NCBI GenBank assembly: GCA_902780395.1
Contig: CACZFH010000007.1
Span: 1 to 55,086, forward strand
Direction of reading: 5' to 3'
Length of the DNA stretch: 55,086 nucleotides
Source of the DNA: an uncultured Erysipelotrichaceae bacterium
GTDB taxonomy: Bacteria; Bacillota_I; Bacilli_A; RF39; UBA660
In this document: piece by piece, positions 33,165 through 41,340 of the stretch
How positions within the stretch are numbered: the stretch's first letter is position 1
Layout of the letters: the number at the start of each line of letters is the position of its first letter
Made by a program: the position numbers and the translations under genes
Notes under the pieces: model-generated
What the model was told of the DNA's origin: nothing
The model's input: the letters and a program-made list of their open reading frames with translations, nothing else
Database searches by the model: none

Positions 33165-33909
33165 AATGAACTTGTTCTACTAATAAACGCATATTCATAA
33201 CCAAACAAGCTTGTCCAGAAGTTGCTTCATATTGAGCACACTGCATTCCAAAGAAACTATCAGCATCATCTTTTATTAAATACAAATTATTTCTTTGAGT
33301 ATTAAAAGCTGCTTGATTAGCAATAGGTGTTTCTGTATAAGTAGTACCAGATTTTAAATAGTAATAAAATGATTCATTATAATCATATACTTCATTCTGT
33401 TGATAATATTTTGGTGTTTGCGAATCATAAGGCCATACAATATTCACCTCAAAAGTAACACTATCAGTAGGAGACAAAACATAACTACTGGCATCAAACG
33501 TTACTGAAAAAGGATAATAATTCTCCAAGTAATCTTCTACATCTTGAATATTAGTCAAATTAATTGTATGTCCCAGTATTGAAAGGCTCAATACATCATA
33601 AGAAAAGTTTGCAGAAACATCACTATTAGACTCAATCTCAATAGTTTTGTTAAAATCTGGCATTCCTGGCTTCATTTTTGTAACTTCCACCACAATATCT
33701 CTAGCAATAACACCAGTATTATCTTTAAATTCTACATCCCAAGCTGCTACCGTAGCATCTAATTCCAATCCTGCATTAGCTGAAAAAGCAAACCATGCAA
33801 AAATATTAACACCCAAAGTAAAAAGTGCTAATAAGATACTAAAGTATTTTCTCTTATTCAAGCTTTTACGAAAGCTTTCTAATTGTTCTTTAGTAATTTG
33901 CTTTTTCAT
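33163..33909 (-). CDS. TasA/camelysin-like anchored surface protein
   Basis: The 248-residue protein has a charged N-terminus, one hydrophobic helix (about 22-44) and a mature end AGLELDATVAAWDVEF, which carries the A-A-W-D-V pattern common after the signal helix in TasA/camelysin-like proteins. The extracellular part is beta-rich with many Tyr and Asn, a PGMPDFNKTIEIES phrase near residue 80 and two Cys late in the chain (MQCAQ, QACLV). It is probably a fibre or coat subunit processed by the SipW-type peptidase encoded immediately upstream (11-base gap). The ribosome binding site is AAGGAAGG. It is the last gene of the island. Family placement is by pattern. Confidence 0.75.
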   Translation of the reverse strand: MKKQITKEQLESFRKSLNKRKYFSILLALFTLGVNIFAWFAFSANAGLELDATVAAWDVEFKDNTGVIARDIVVEVTKMKPGMPDFNKTIEIESNSDVSANFSYDVLSLSILGHTINLTNIQDVEDYLENYYPFSVTFDASSYVLSPTDSVTFEVNIVWPYDSQTPKYYQQNEVYDYNESFYYYLKSGTTYTETPIANQAAFNTQRNNLYLIKDDADSFFGMQCAQYEATSGQACLVMNMRLLVEQVH

Positions 33910-33920
33910 AGACCCTTCCT

Positions 33921-34625
33921 TTATATTATTTCTTCATCAAATACCTTTTTTTCTACAACTTCTTCGATTTCTTCTTTATCTGAAGGAACTTCTTCTTCTT
34001 TATTTTTTTCCACAAGAACTGTGGATTGTTCAACTTCACTCTTTTCTTTTTTTATCTCTTTAATCTCATTTTTTTCTAATTGAATGTCAGTTATTGTTTG
34101 TAAAACTTCTAACACAATAATCAGTACCAAAGGACAAAAGATTAATAAGAAAAATCCTAACTGACTCTTTACAACATGATTTAATAAAGATATTAGAGGT
34201 ACAATCCCAACAACTTTTCCTAATACTTGTTTTTCACTAATTACCGGATCTGCAACTGGTGCATTTACACCTTTCGTTGTAAAAATCTTTTTGCCATCTT
34301 CTCCAACTTCAATCTTTATAATACGGTGGGTAATAAGCATACCTTCTAAGCCCCCACGATTACCTTGATAAGCAATGTCATCTCCTACTTTTAGTGTATT
34401 AGTATCACAATCTTGTACAGCAATAACATCATTTATCTCATAAACACCTGACATCGATCCCGTTGCAACAGTAAATAAACGATATCCCATAACACTTTTA
34501 TTACCACTAAATCTTTGTAAAACAACAAATACAACATAGAAAAGAATAATAGCCCCCAAGATAAAACGAACTAATCCCATTGCAAACTGAAATAATTTAT
34601 TGTCAAATATTTTTTTCACCTTCAT
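33921..34625 (-). CDS. SipW-type (S26B) signal peptidase
   Basis: The 234-residue protein is an ER/archaeal-type signal peptidase like Bacillus SipW, which cleaves TasA-type secreted proteins. The N-terminal membrane helix (about 12-35) leads to ATGSMSGVYEI, with the catalytic Ser near residue 58. ITHRI near 103 supplies the His that replaces Lys in this subfamily. A second membrane helix (about 155-180) is followed by a Lys/Glu-rich cytoplasmic tail of about 55 residues, longer than in SipW. The start overlaps the DUF2357 gene by ATGA, so the two are translationally coupled. Likely substrates are the small TasA-like proteins encoded in this island (inference). Confidence 0.92.
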   Translation of the reverse strand: MKVKKIFDNKLFQFAMGLVRFILGAIILFYVVFVVLQRFSGNKSVMGYRLFTVATGSMSGVYEINDVIAVQDCDTNTLKVGDDIAYQGNRGGLEGMLITHRIIKIEVGEDGKKIFTTKGVNAPVADPVISEKQVLGKVVGIVPLISLLNHVVKSQLGFFLLIFCPLVLIIVLEVLQTITDIQLEKNEIKEIKKEKSEVEQSTVLVEKNKEEEVPSDKEEIEEVVEKKVFDEEII

Positions 34626-35728
34626 GCCTCTTTTCGTAAGTGATTCAATACATCATTCAATGATTTTTCTTCTCTCTCTAATCGATCTTCCAATACTCCA
34701 TAAATCCGTTTAGAACGATTTTCATTTCTTTCTTTGATATTTTTAATCTGTTTCAAAAAAGCTTCTTGTATTTTATCCTCTGTTAAATCTGGATCTGTAT
34801 CTAATAAATTCTCAACCAATCTTTGAATCATTTGATTAATAATATTAGATTCCGTAGTAGCTTGACTACTACTAATAAAATTCTTATTAGCAATAAAAGC
34901 CATTAAGAATGCTTGATCATATTCATTTTTCAAAATACCTTTATCAAAAAATTCTCTTTTCTCTTTTTCTTTTTTATCTTTACTTTCAAATGCTTGAATA
35001 AAATTCCATAACTCTTCTGCTTTTCTAAAATTAGGATTTTTCAAAATAACATTTGTCTTTTTAATAGGACTATGAACTGGTTCAAAATGAAGTTTACTTA
35101 ATATCTGCATTAATTCACTGCCGAAGAATCCATCAATTTGCGTTTTTACCTTCCGAATTCTTTCAGCATAAGTCATTTCTCCCCTATCTCCACTATGTTC
35201 TTGAATATTCTTAGTAACATCACTAACATCAATACTTATTTTTAAATCTTCCCCATAAACTTTGGTATTAGCCTCATACTTTAATAAATTCTTATCCAAA
35301 CAATAGCTTGATCCAGATGTATTAGAAACTCTCATTTCAAAGAACAAACGTAGATTATTTAAAAGGGTATGAATAAAACGATTTTCATAAGTATCCATAC
35401 TTTCTTCTTTATTAATATTCAAAATCTTAGATGGTTTAACATCGCCATCCTTATCAATATCTTGAATTAGATTGGTATGTTGCGTAAGATGAATAACTGA
35501 TTCAACAGTAACTTTTCTAGCCAACTCAACTTTAACAATCTCTTCTTCATTTATAATAAATCTCTTAGGATTACGAATAATATTATCAATATAAGGAAGG
35601 CAATCTTCAATAAGATCAAGCCACCCATAATCAAATTCTTTCATATCATAATCTTTTTTTACAAATAATGTGGAATTCAAATTATGAAGAAATAACTCAT
35701 CATCATCTAATACCTCTTCTTGATCCAT
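34622..35728 (-). CDS. DUF2357/McrC-like protein, partner of the McrB-like ATPase
   Basis: The 368-residue protein is hydrophilic and mainly helical, without membrane segments. The segment MDTYENRFIHTLLNNLRLF near residue 120 resembles the ENRF hallmark of DUF2357 domains, which lie in McrC-like partners of McrB-type ATPases. The C-terminus is rich in Lys and Glu helices (KNIKERNENRSKRIYGVLED). I see no PD-(D/E)xK nuclease motif, so it probably cannot cut DNA. The start at 35728 has a perfect AGGAGGTGAT; the longer frame begins at GTG inside it. The gene follows the ATPase with a 15-base gap and is coupled to SipW downstream. The DUF2357 assignment is by eye from a short motif plus context. 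Confidence 0.68.
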   Translation of the reverse strand: MDQEEVLDDDELFLHNLNSTLFVKKDYDMKEFDYGWLDLIEDCLPYIDNIIRNPKRFIINEEEIVKVELARKVTVESVIHLTQHTNLIQDIDKDGDVKPSKILNINKEESMDTYENRFIHTLLNNLRLFFEMRVSNTSGSSYCLDKNLLKYEANTKVYGEDLKISIDVSDVTKNIQEHSGDRGEMTYAERIRKVKTQIDGFFGSELMQILSKLHFEPVHSPIKKTNVILKNPNFRKAEELWNFIQAFESKDKKEKEKREFFDKGILKNEYDQAFLMAFIANKNFISSSQATTESNIINQMIQRLVENLLDTDPDLTEDKIQEAFLKQIKNIKERNENRSKRIYGVLEDRLEREEKSLNDVLNHLRKEA

Positions 35729-35743
35729 TGAAATCACCTCCTA

Positions 35744-37276
35744 TTAAACTAATTTCTTAAGTCTTAATAAATATTCCTTACATTCATTAAAGTTTTCTTT
35801 TCCAAAACTCTTATCCAAAAATTCAATAAATGGATCTATTTCATCACGAATATAAGCTAAGTTTAATTGTTCAAATTTACGTAAGATTTTACGAGCAATA
35901 TAATAATCTACTCCATCAACTTCAGTACCACCACAAGCTATATAAGTTGCTACAAAATCTCTCATCTGTTTAACAATACGGTTACCAAAAGCAATACGGA
36001 AATGTTTAATAACATAATCATCCATATCATTAATTTTACCTTCCATTTCAGAAGTTAATGGATATTTACTTTTAGCTTCAGCAAATAAACCTTCCAAATA
36101 AGAACTATTTATATTCATAGCTTCTGTATCAACCGGTTCAAATACTTGCCCTTTATCATTAATATCAATTGGCATAGCACGGTCATACACTTTATCAGTA
36201 ACAGCAAACGTTGAGTCATCATTATTAATTGTACCAATATACCACATATTACCAGGAATCTGTAATTTACCATTCTTCAATAACTTTGGATCGGTGTCCC
36301 AAGAACTAGGAACTAACTCAATAATCCATTCATCACGAGAAGGCATTTCCAAAATAGATAACATTTCAGCAAAATAATACTCAACACGAGCAATATTCAT
36401 CTCATCTAGTACAGTAACATATACATCATCTGTATAATTAGCCAAATAAAGTCCCTTTAATACTTCTGTTTCATTAAATTTCTTAGTAAATTCATTGAAA
36501 TAACCAAATAACTCGGTACGATCTCTCCAAGAAGGTTGAACAGAAGCAATAATTGCATCATTCTTAATAAATTTACCCCAAGCATAAGCCAAAGAAGTTT
36601 TACCAGTACCAGAAATACCTTGTAAGATAACTAACTTAGTAGCAGATAATCCTGAAATAAATAATCGAATCATATTCGTCGTATAATAAAGTCTTAATTT
36701 AGAAGCACAGAAATTTCTAAATGATTCAACTAATTCTTCTAAAGTAAAAGTATTACCATATTGTTGAACTTTATAATCTCTAAACTGCAAATCAATTGCA
36801 TGAAGTTTACTGAAACGATAGTTATCTAAATCACCATCTAAATTATCCGTACTTTCTGTTTCTTCTGAAGTAACAGTAGCTTCTTCTCCAGGTTTTAATC
36901 CTAATTGAGAAACTTTCATTGCTAAAATCTTCTCTTTTTCTTGTACCAAAGAAGCAACTTCTCTGTTTAATTCTCCAATCTCATTTAACATAGATTCTTG
37001 TTCAACTAAAGTTTTTCTAAACTTAATATATTTTTTAACAAAGAATCCAATTATTAAAACAATTAAAGCTAGTACAAAGAACATAACTAAAACAGCAATC
37101 ACAACAAGTACCCATTCAGCAACATTTAAATCTTTTCGATAAAACTCAATAACATATAAATATTCTTGTACACTAAATATTTGTATAATTCCTTTAAAGA
37201 ATCCTCCAACAATCATACCGATTCCACGGAAAAATACAGACATGAATTCATATAAAAATCGAACAAAGGTATTCAT
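35744..37276 (-). CDS. Membrane-anchored McrB-like AAA+ ATPase
   Basis: The 510-residue protein has N-terminal hydrophobic segments (about 5-35 and 50-80), a coiled-coil-like Glu/Lys region to about 130 and an AAA+ domain of the McrB/dynein-like type. Walker A ILQGISGTGKTS is near residue 220. The WRDRTELFGYF segment near 255 and Walker B VLDEMNIARVEYYFAEML near 290 are typical of McrB-like GTPases/ATPases. Sensor 1 is IGTINNDDST near 350 and an Arg finger candidate VYDRAMPID near 363. Classic McrB is soluble with a DNA-binding N-terminus; here two membrane segments replace it. The ATG at 37276 has AGGAGG six bases away. The gene sits between an unassigned protein and a DUF2357 protein within a secretion locus. 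Confidence 0.85.
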   Translation of the reverse strand: MNTFVRFLYEFMSVFFRGIGMIVGGFFKGIIQIFSVQEYLYVIEFYRKDLNVAEWVLVVIAVLVMFFVLALIVLIIGFFVKKYIKFRKTLVEQESMLNEIGELNREVASLVQEKEKILAMKVSQLGLKPGEEATVTSEETESTDNLDGDLDNYRFSKLHAIDLQFRDYKVQQYGNTFTLEELVESFRNFCASKLRLYYTTNMIRLFISGLSATKLVILQGISGTGKTSLAYAWGKFIKNDAIIASVQPSWRDRTELFGYFNEFTKKFNETEVLKGLYLANYTDDVYVTVLDEMNIARVEYYFAEMLSILEMPSRDEWIIELVPSSWDTDPKLLKNGKLQIPGNMWYIGTINNDDSTFAVTDKVYDRAMPIDINDKGQVFEPVDTEAMNINSSYLEGLFAEAKSKYPLTSEMEGKINDMDDYVIKHFRIAFGNRIVKQMRDFVATYIACGGTEVDGVDYYIARKILRKFEQLNLAYIRDEIDPFIEFLDKSFGKENFNECKEYLLRLKKLV

Positions 37277-37277
37277 A

Positions 37278-38333
37278 TTACTCCTCCTCAAATACTAAAA
37301 CTTCCATAGAATCACTATGATAACCTAAGAAATATTCCCTATTAGTGTATTTGCAATCACTAACAACTAAATAACGGAATACCCCTTCTTGACGGATACT
37401 ATCTGTTTTTTGATAGACATCACTGATATGAGAAAAATCTTGTATACAGGCAAAATGATAATCCTCCACAAAAGCACCTTCCTGAGCTTGATAAGTAGGA
37501 AAAGAAACACAGATAATAACATAACGACGAAATAAAGGATTATCAATTAAATCAAATATCTCATCATCGATTTTCCCTCTATGAATAACTGAATCAGGAA
37601 ATTCAATAAAAATTAAAGGAATCTTCTTCTTTTCCAATACACTTTTTAATAAGAAAAAGGATACTTTTTGAATCAAACAACGAATTTTTAAACGACTTAA
37701 ATCTTTATGTTGATATACTTTATAAATCGTAGTAGTACGATAAACATCCAAAGCCTTAATAGAAGGTATAAGTTTATAAAATACTTTATCTTCTTTACCC
37801 TCAAATTTATACTCTTCTATTTGATAATAATTATCTTCATAATTCAATAATTTTAAAGAATTTTGATATGTTTCACGAACCAAAGAAATAAGTTTATTTC
37901 TACGATCTTTTACCAGCTTATTAAGAATCTCATTTTCATCTAAAAAAGCATTAATCTTTTCACTAACATCTTCTTTAGAATCAAATGATAATGAATCAAT
38001 CTTAATTATTTCAAAACAGATAGGATTTAAATCTCTGATTTTTTGACAATGTTCTTTATATTCCTCATTACTAACAAGTAATTCATAAGAACGATAATCA
38101 TAAAGCATTTCTTCCATAATACCCTTCAATTCTTTTTTTAAGTTGTCAATAGAATATTCTTCATCATCATCAATTGTATGAAAAACATGATAGTAATAAT
38201 TATCTACATAAGTTTGAAAATACTCATGAAAAACAGACTGAATAAAATCATCTTGATTTTCAGTCATAAACTTTGCATATGCTACAAGGCGATTTATTTT
38301 ATAATTCATAAAAATTGTAATTAAATTGTTCAT
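37278..38333 (-). CDS. Unassigned cytoplasmic protein of the ATPase/DUF2357 cluster
   Basis: The 351-residue protein has no membrane segment and no motif I can name. The N-terminal half is helical with many Tyr, Asp and Glu. The C-terminal half alternates strands and helices (IPLIFIEFPDS, RRYVIICVSF, VEDYHFACIQDF, FRYLVVSDCKY), which suggests an alpha/beta or barrel-like fold. It is the first gene of a unit with the McrB-like ATPase (one-base gap), the DUF2357 protein, SipW and the last TasA-like protein. A promoter precedes it and GGTGAT lies at good distance from the ATG. The tight spacing suggests a subunit or substrate adaptor of the ATPase; that is inference. Confidence 0.7.
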   Translation of the reverse strand: MNNLITIFMNYKINRLVAYAKFMTENQDDFIQSVFHEYFQTYVDNYYYHVFHTIDDDEEYSIDNLKKELKGIMEEMLYDYRSYELLVSNEEYKEHCQKIRDLNPICFEIIKIDSLSFDSKEDVSEKINAFLDENEILNKLVKDRRNKLISLVRETYQNSLKLLNYEDNYYQIEEYKFEGKEDKVFYKLIPSIKALDVYRTTTIYKVYQHKDLSRLKIRCLIQKVSFFLLKSVLEKKKIPLIFIEFPDSVIHRGKIDDEIFDLIDNPLFRRYVIICVSFPTYQAQEGAFVEDYHFACIQDFSHISDVYQKTDSIRQEGVFRYLVVSDCKYTNREYFLGYHSDSMEVLVFEEE

Positions 38334-38359
38334 AAAAAATCACCTACCCTATCGTATAA

Positions 38360-38368
38360 ATTATAACA
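38360..38368 (-). promoter_or_regulatory. Internal promoter before the ATPase/DUF2357/SipW unit
   Basis: CTATG-T-TATAAT on the minus strand (TATAAT at 38360-38365), 27 bases upstream of the 351-residue gene. A nearby TTGACT with a 17-base spacer to TATACG offers a second possible promoter. Confidence 0.5.
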
Positions 38369-38390
38369 TAGAACTAGTCAAAAAAATATC

Positions 38391-39326
38391 TTAATTTGCA
38401 GAAATTACAGAAACTGTAATAATAGATGAATTGTTGACTATTGGATATGTATAATTTTGTGTAACATCATTTTTATAAAAAAGAATTGAGTTACTAGAAC
38501 TAGCATTTACCTTAAAAGAAAACTTTTTGACATATTGGAATCCACCTATCGTTTGTTCCTCATAATTTGTATTAAGCCGTGATAAGAATAACTTATCAGT
38601 CATATCAACAAACAAAATAGTTGGATCATATTGAACAGTAACTATAGCTGAAAAGCACTTAGCTTTATCTGTATCACTCAAATTACTATAATCATCTAAA
38701 GAAACTTGATCACCTTGTGAATAATTACCAAAAGCTTGCTCTACCTCATAGTAAGAAATAGCATTAGTAAAATTAATAAGCAAATACTTAGAGTTAACAC
38801 TATCAACAATTTCATAAGAAAAGTCACTCTTCTCAACACCAATGGTATAAGTAGCCGACATAGTCTTTGCATAAGGAGAAGAAGAAACTACCCAAGTATT
38901 AACAACCACTGTGTCCCCCTCATAGAAATTCTGAAGAGGTGTTACCGTAATAGTATAAGTGTCACTAGTATCTTCAGGATGTAAAACCCCTTCTGTATCA
39001 CTAAGAGTACAAGTTACTGTACTTGGACAACTAACATAGATATCATAATCGATATCTGTAGTTGTATAACGAGTATCACTTTTACGGTTATTTAAATCAA
39101 TTGTCAAAGGATAAGAATTAACTCCATCCCAATTAGTAATAGAAAAGTTTTTTCCATTAACTGCTAAAATACTACTATTAAAATAGAAAGCTTTTGTTTC
39201 TAAAATAAATTCATTAACAATATTTTTAATATATCGTCCAAAAACAACAGTTGCTAGAAAGAATACTAATAATAATACTAAAATAATCATACTAGCAATC
39301 CGATGTTCTCTAATAAATTTCATCAT
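38391..39326 (-). CDS. Anchored surface protein of the SipW/TasA-like island
   Basis: The 311-residue protein has one N-terminal membrane helix (about 10-32). The signal boundary VVFGRYIKNIVNEFILETKAF resembles that of the 204-residue neighbour. The extracellular part is beta-rich: a C-x6-C pair (SCPSTVTC) near residue 105, Ig-like strands such as TYTITVTPLQNFYEGDTV near 125, and a second domain ending in strand-rich Tyr/Asn sequence. It is probably a structural component. The start ATG has AGGAGG six bases upstream and is 10 bases after the 204-residue gene. There is no promoter in between, so it shares a transcript with its two upstream neighbours. I cannot name a Pfam-type family with confidence. 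Confidence 0.72.
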   Translation of the reverse strand: MMKFIREHRIASMIILVLLLVFFLATVVFGRYIKNIVNEFILETKAFYFNSSILAVNGKNFSITNWDGVNSYPLTIDLNNRKSDTRYTTTDIDYDIYVSCPSTVTCTLSDTEGVLHPEDTSDTYTITVTPLQNFYEGDTVVVNTWVVSSSPYAKTMSATYTIGVEKSDFSYEIVDSVNSKYLLINFTNAISYYEVEQAFGNYSQGDQVSLDDYSNLSDTDKAKCFSAIVTVQYDPTILFVDMTDKLFLSRLNTNYEEQTIGGFQYVKKFSFKVNASSSNSILFYKNDVTQNYTYPIVNNSSIITVSVISAN

Positions 39327-39336
39327 AGTATTCCTC

Positions 39337-39951
39337 CTATATTATTTGTTGAGAATTAATAGTAACTTCAATACTTTCAATAGAATTTGCATAAACTGGG
39401 TTATTAGCATAGGTAGCTGGATAGTTAATAACCATTGTATAAATATCTGTCACATGACTTGTATAAGCCATCTGATAAGTAGACCCTGAAGTATATAAAC
39501 GATACCAAGCTGAATCAGCATCTTGCCTTGTCTGAGCACCACCATTAAAAATATTAGTTGCTCCTACTGCCGTATGTAACTCATTTCGATACATACTTAT
39601 TGTAATTGGTAAATTCGTAGTAGTCCGCACCTGAATCGTATAAGAGATATCCACATCACTTTCCTTAGTTGTATTAAAATTAGATACACTAAACTTATAA
39701 ACATAAGGATCATTACTAGGAATAATACCATCAGAATCTAAATTAAAAGATAATTTTTCATCTTCAAAAATATATAAAGCTTTATCAATATTGGAATTAA
39801 TCATAGCCCTTACCTCATATCTAGCAAAGGCCATTCCTAATAAATATTTAGCTAAAAAGAAAACTAAAAATAAAATCAACGCAAAAAGAAGAAAACGAAT
39901 CTTTTCTTTCATATATGGTGTTTCTTGTAATTTTCTTCTTAATGTTTCCAT
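39337..39951 (-). CDS. Anchored surface protein of the SipW/TasA-like island
   Basis: The 204-residue protein has a charged N-terminus, one membrane helix (about 18-40) and a boundary of the form GMAFARYEVRAMINSNIDKA, like other SipW-type substrates (A-R-Y after the helix). The mature part is a beta-rich domain (YIFEDEKLSFNLDSDG, YKFSVSNFNTTKE, DISYTIQVRTTTNLPITIS) resembling camelysin/TasA folds. It has no Cys and no enzyme motif. It is 12 bases after the 207-residue gene, with AAAGGAG upstream of ATG, so the trio 207/204/311 is one unit. Family assignment is by pattern. Confidence 0.75.
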   Translation of the reverse strand: METLRRKLQETPYMKEKIRFLLFALILFLVFFLAKYLLGMAFARYEVRAMINSNIDKALYIFEDEKLSFNLDSDGIIPSNDPYVYKFSVSNFNTTKESDVDISYTIQVRTTTNLPITISMYRNELHTAVGATNIFNGGAQTRQDADSAWYRLYTSGSTYQMAYTSHVTDIYTMVINYPATYANNPVYANSIESIEVTINSQQII

Positions 39952-39963
39952 ATTTCTCCTTTA

Positions 39964-40587
39964 CTAACCAGAATAAGGGGTTAAAGTTTCTCCTTGGTAC
40001 TGTAATCCATGAAAATGGATTTCAAATAAATCATCATAAGCTTGACTATCTTCAGTAATTCCTTCAATATCGGTTAAATAATCAAAGAAAAAACCTACAC
40101 TAATATGAATCTTCTTACCATTAGCAATATCTGTCAAAGAGATAATACCAGAATAAGTATCAACTCCTGTTCTAATAAAAGTATCATCATCAGAAGTAAT
40201 ATTACTAAAATTCAATAATTTATCTTCATCAATAACTTTATCAACAAAGCGAAATTCATAAAGAATAGCTACTTCACTACCAGCAGGATCTAATTCCAAA
40301 CTAATTGTTCCAGTACTACCAGGAGATAACTTTGCTTCTCTTGTATGAGTAGAAACCCATGTAGTATTATCTAATATAATTTGATTATTAAGAGTACTAT
40401 CATTATTTTCAACAACATCCACTCCATTTATGCTCAAATGAATTCCTGCTGTCTTAGTACTTGCATTAGCATCAATCTCAGACTCAAATGCCGTATAAGT
40501 ATTCTTTGATCCTAAATACAAAAAACAAACTACTATTAGAATTAACACAATAATAATATATTTTTTTTCACGTTTCTCTGTATCCAT
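39964..40587 (-). CDS. TasA/camelysin-like anchored surface protein
   Basis: The 207-residue protein has an N-terminal basic stretch, one membrane helix (about 10-26) and SKNTYTAFESEIDANASTKT at the mature end, close to the SipW/TasA pattern. AGIHLSINGVDV, SPGSTGTISLELDP near residue 88 and a beta-rich remainder follow. The SPGSTG phrase also occurs in the plus-strand gene at 32.5 kb. It is probably a structural surface subunit. It leads a three-gene unit, with an extended -10 promoter, an upstream terminator, and ATAGGAGAT before the ATG. Confidence 0.78.
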   Translation of the reverse strand: MDTEKREKKYIIIVLILIVVCFLYLGSKNTYTAFESEIDANASTKTAGIHLSINGVDVVENNDSTLNNQIILDNTTWVSTHTREAKLSPGSTGTISLELDPAGSEVAILYEFRFVDKVIDEDKLLNFSNITSDDDTFIRTGVDTYSGIISLTDIANGKKIHISVGFFFDYLTDIEGITEDSQAYDDLFEIHFHGLQYQGETLTPYSG

Positions 40588-40605
40588 ATAATCTCCTATA
40601 ATATC

Positions 40606-40614
40606 ATTATAACA
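40606..40614 (-). promoter_or_regulatory. Extended -10 promoter of the 207/204/311 unit
   Basis: CTATG-T-TATAAT on the minus strand (TATAAT at 40606-40611), 18 bases upstream of the start and directly after a terminator hairpin. Confidence 0.55.
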
Positions 40615-40617
40615 TAG

Positions 40618-40645
40618 AAAAAGGATTATTTAAAATAATCCTTTT
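40618..40645 (-). terminator. Terminator of the pseudo-signal-peptidase gene
   Basis: AAAAGGATTAT and ATAATCCTTTT form an AT-rich stem of about 11 bp around a short loop, followed by TTTTTC on the minus strand, eight bases after the stop. Confidence 0.7.
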
Positions 40646-40653
40646 GAAATTTT

Positions 40654-41289
40654 TTATATAATTTCTTCTTTTTCTTTGTCATCCTTAGTTACTATCTTCT
40701 CTTCTTTTACTTCCTTCTTAGTTTCTACTTTCTTTTTTACCTCATCATCATCATTTTCATCTTCATCTACTCTTTCATAACGAATAATCATTACAAATTC
40801 ATATACTTGATAAATAAAGACAATCATAATAGGTAATAACACTAAGAATAAGAAACCTACTCGACTCTCAACAACATCCAAAAATGCTCCTAATCCTTTA
40901 TAAGTACTAGTATATTTTCCAATGATACGAGTATCAACAACAGTAATTTCATCGTCTCCATGTTTAATCGTAAATAAAGAAGTATAACCATCATCATCAA
41001 TTTTTAAAATAACATCACTACGAACAACATAAGTTTCATTATAAGCAGCATAATAGTAAATAACATCTCCCACTTTAAAGTCATTACTATTCTTAATAAC
41101 TAATAAATCACCTTTTTTTGCTACAGTCATATTTCTCTCATCAATTAAACTAACATTATCAAATGTATAATCCCCAAACTGCGTATATCCATATTTATTA
41201 CGACATAGAATAAATGCAGTAATAGCAATAACATAAACGATAATAATTACTTCAAAGATAGACCAAACCAACCGTCCAAATTTTTTCAT
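40654..41289 (-). CDS. Signal-peptidase-fold paralogue lacking catalytic residues
   Basis: The 211-residue protein has the layout of the two SipW-type peptidases here: an N-terminal helix (about 8-28), an extracellular S26-like domain, a second helix (about 140-165) and a Lys/Glu-rich cytoplasmic tail. GDLLVIKNSNDFKVGDVIYYY aligns with the GDVI region and IIGKYTSTYKGLGAFLDVVE with the IIGKV region of the active enzymes. However, where those have ATGSMSG this has YTFDNVSLIDERN, and where they have ITHR it has VVRSD. The Ser and His of the dyad are therefore missing, and it is probably a pseudoenzyme, chaperone or docking subunit. It has its own promoter and terminator and follows the giant protein gene. 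Confidence 0.75.
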   Translation of the reverse strand: MKKFGRLVWSIFEVIIIVYVIAITAFILCRNKYGYTQFGDYTFDNVSLIDERNMTVAKKGDLLVIKNSNDFKVGDVIYYYAAYNETYVVRSDVILKIDDDGYTSLFTIKHGDDEITVVDTRIIGKYTSTYKGLGAFLDVVESRVGFLFLVLLPIMIVFIYQVYEFVMIIRYERVDEDENDDDEVKKKVETKKEVKEEKIVTKDDKEKEEII

Positions 41290-41306
41290 CTACTATCACC
41301 ATCCTA

Positions 41307-41335
41307 ATATTATCATACTTATAAAAGAATTTCAA
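41307..41335 (-). promoter_or_regulatory. Promoter of the pseudo-signal-peptidase gene
   Basis: Minus strand: TTGAAA (41330-41335), a 17-base spacer and TAATAT (41307-41312) extended by TATG one base upstream. It begins right after the giant protein's stop codon. I see no terminator for the giant gene here, so read-through is likely. Confidence 0.6.
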
Positions 41336-41340
41336 ACTTA

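Noticed and set aside
34622-37276. Ordinary McrBC restriction system
   Set aside because: The ATPase has membrane segments in place of a DNA-binding domain, the partner has no visible nuclease motif, and the genes are coupled to a signal peptidase within a surface-protein locus.
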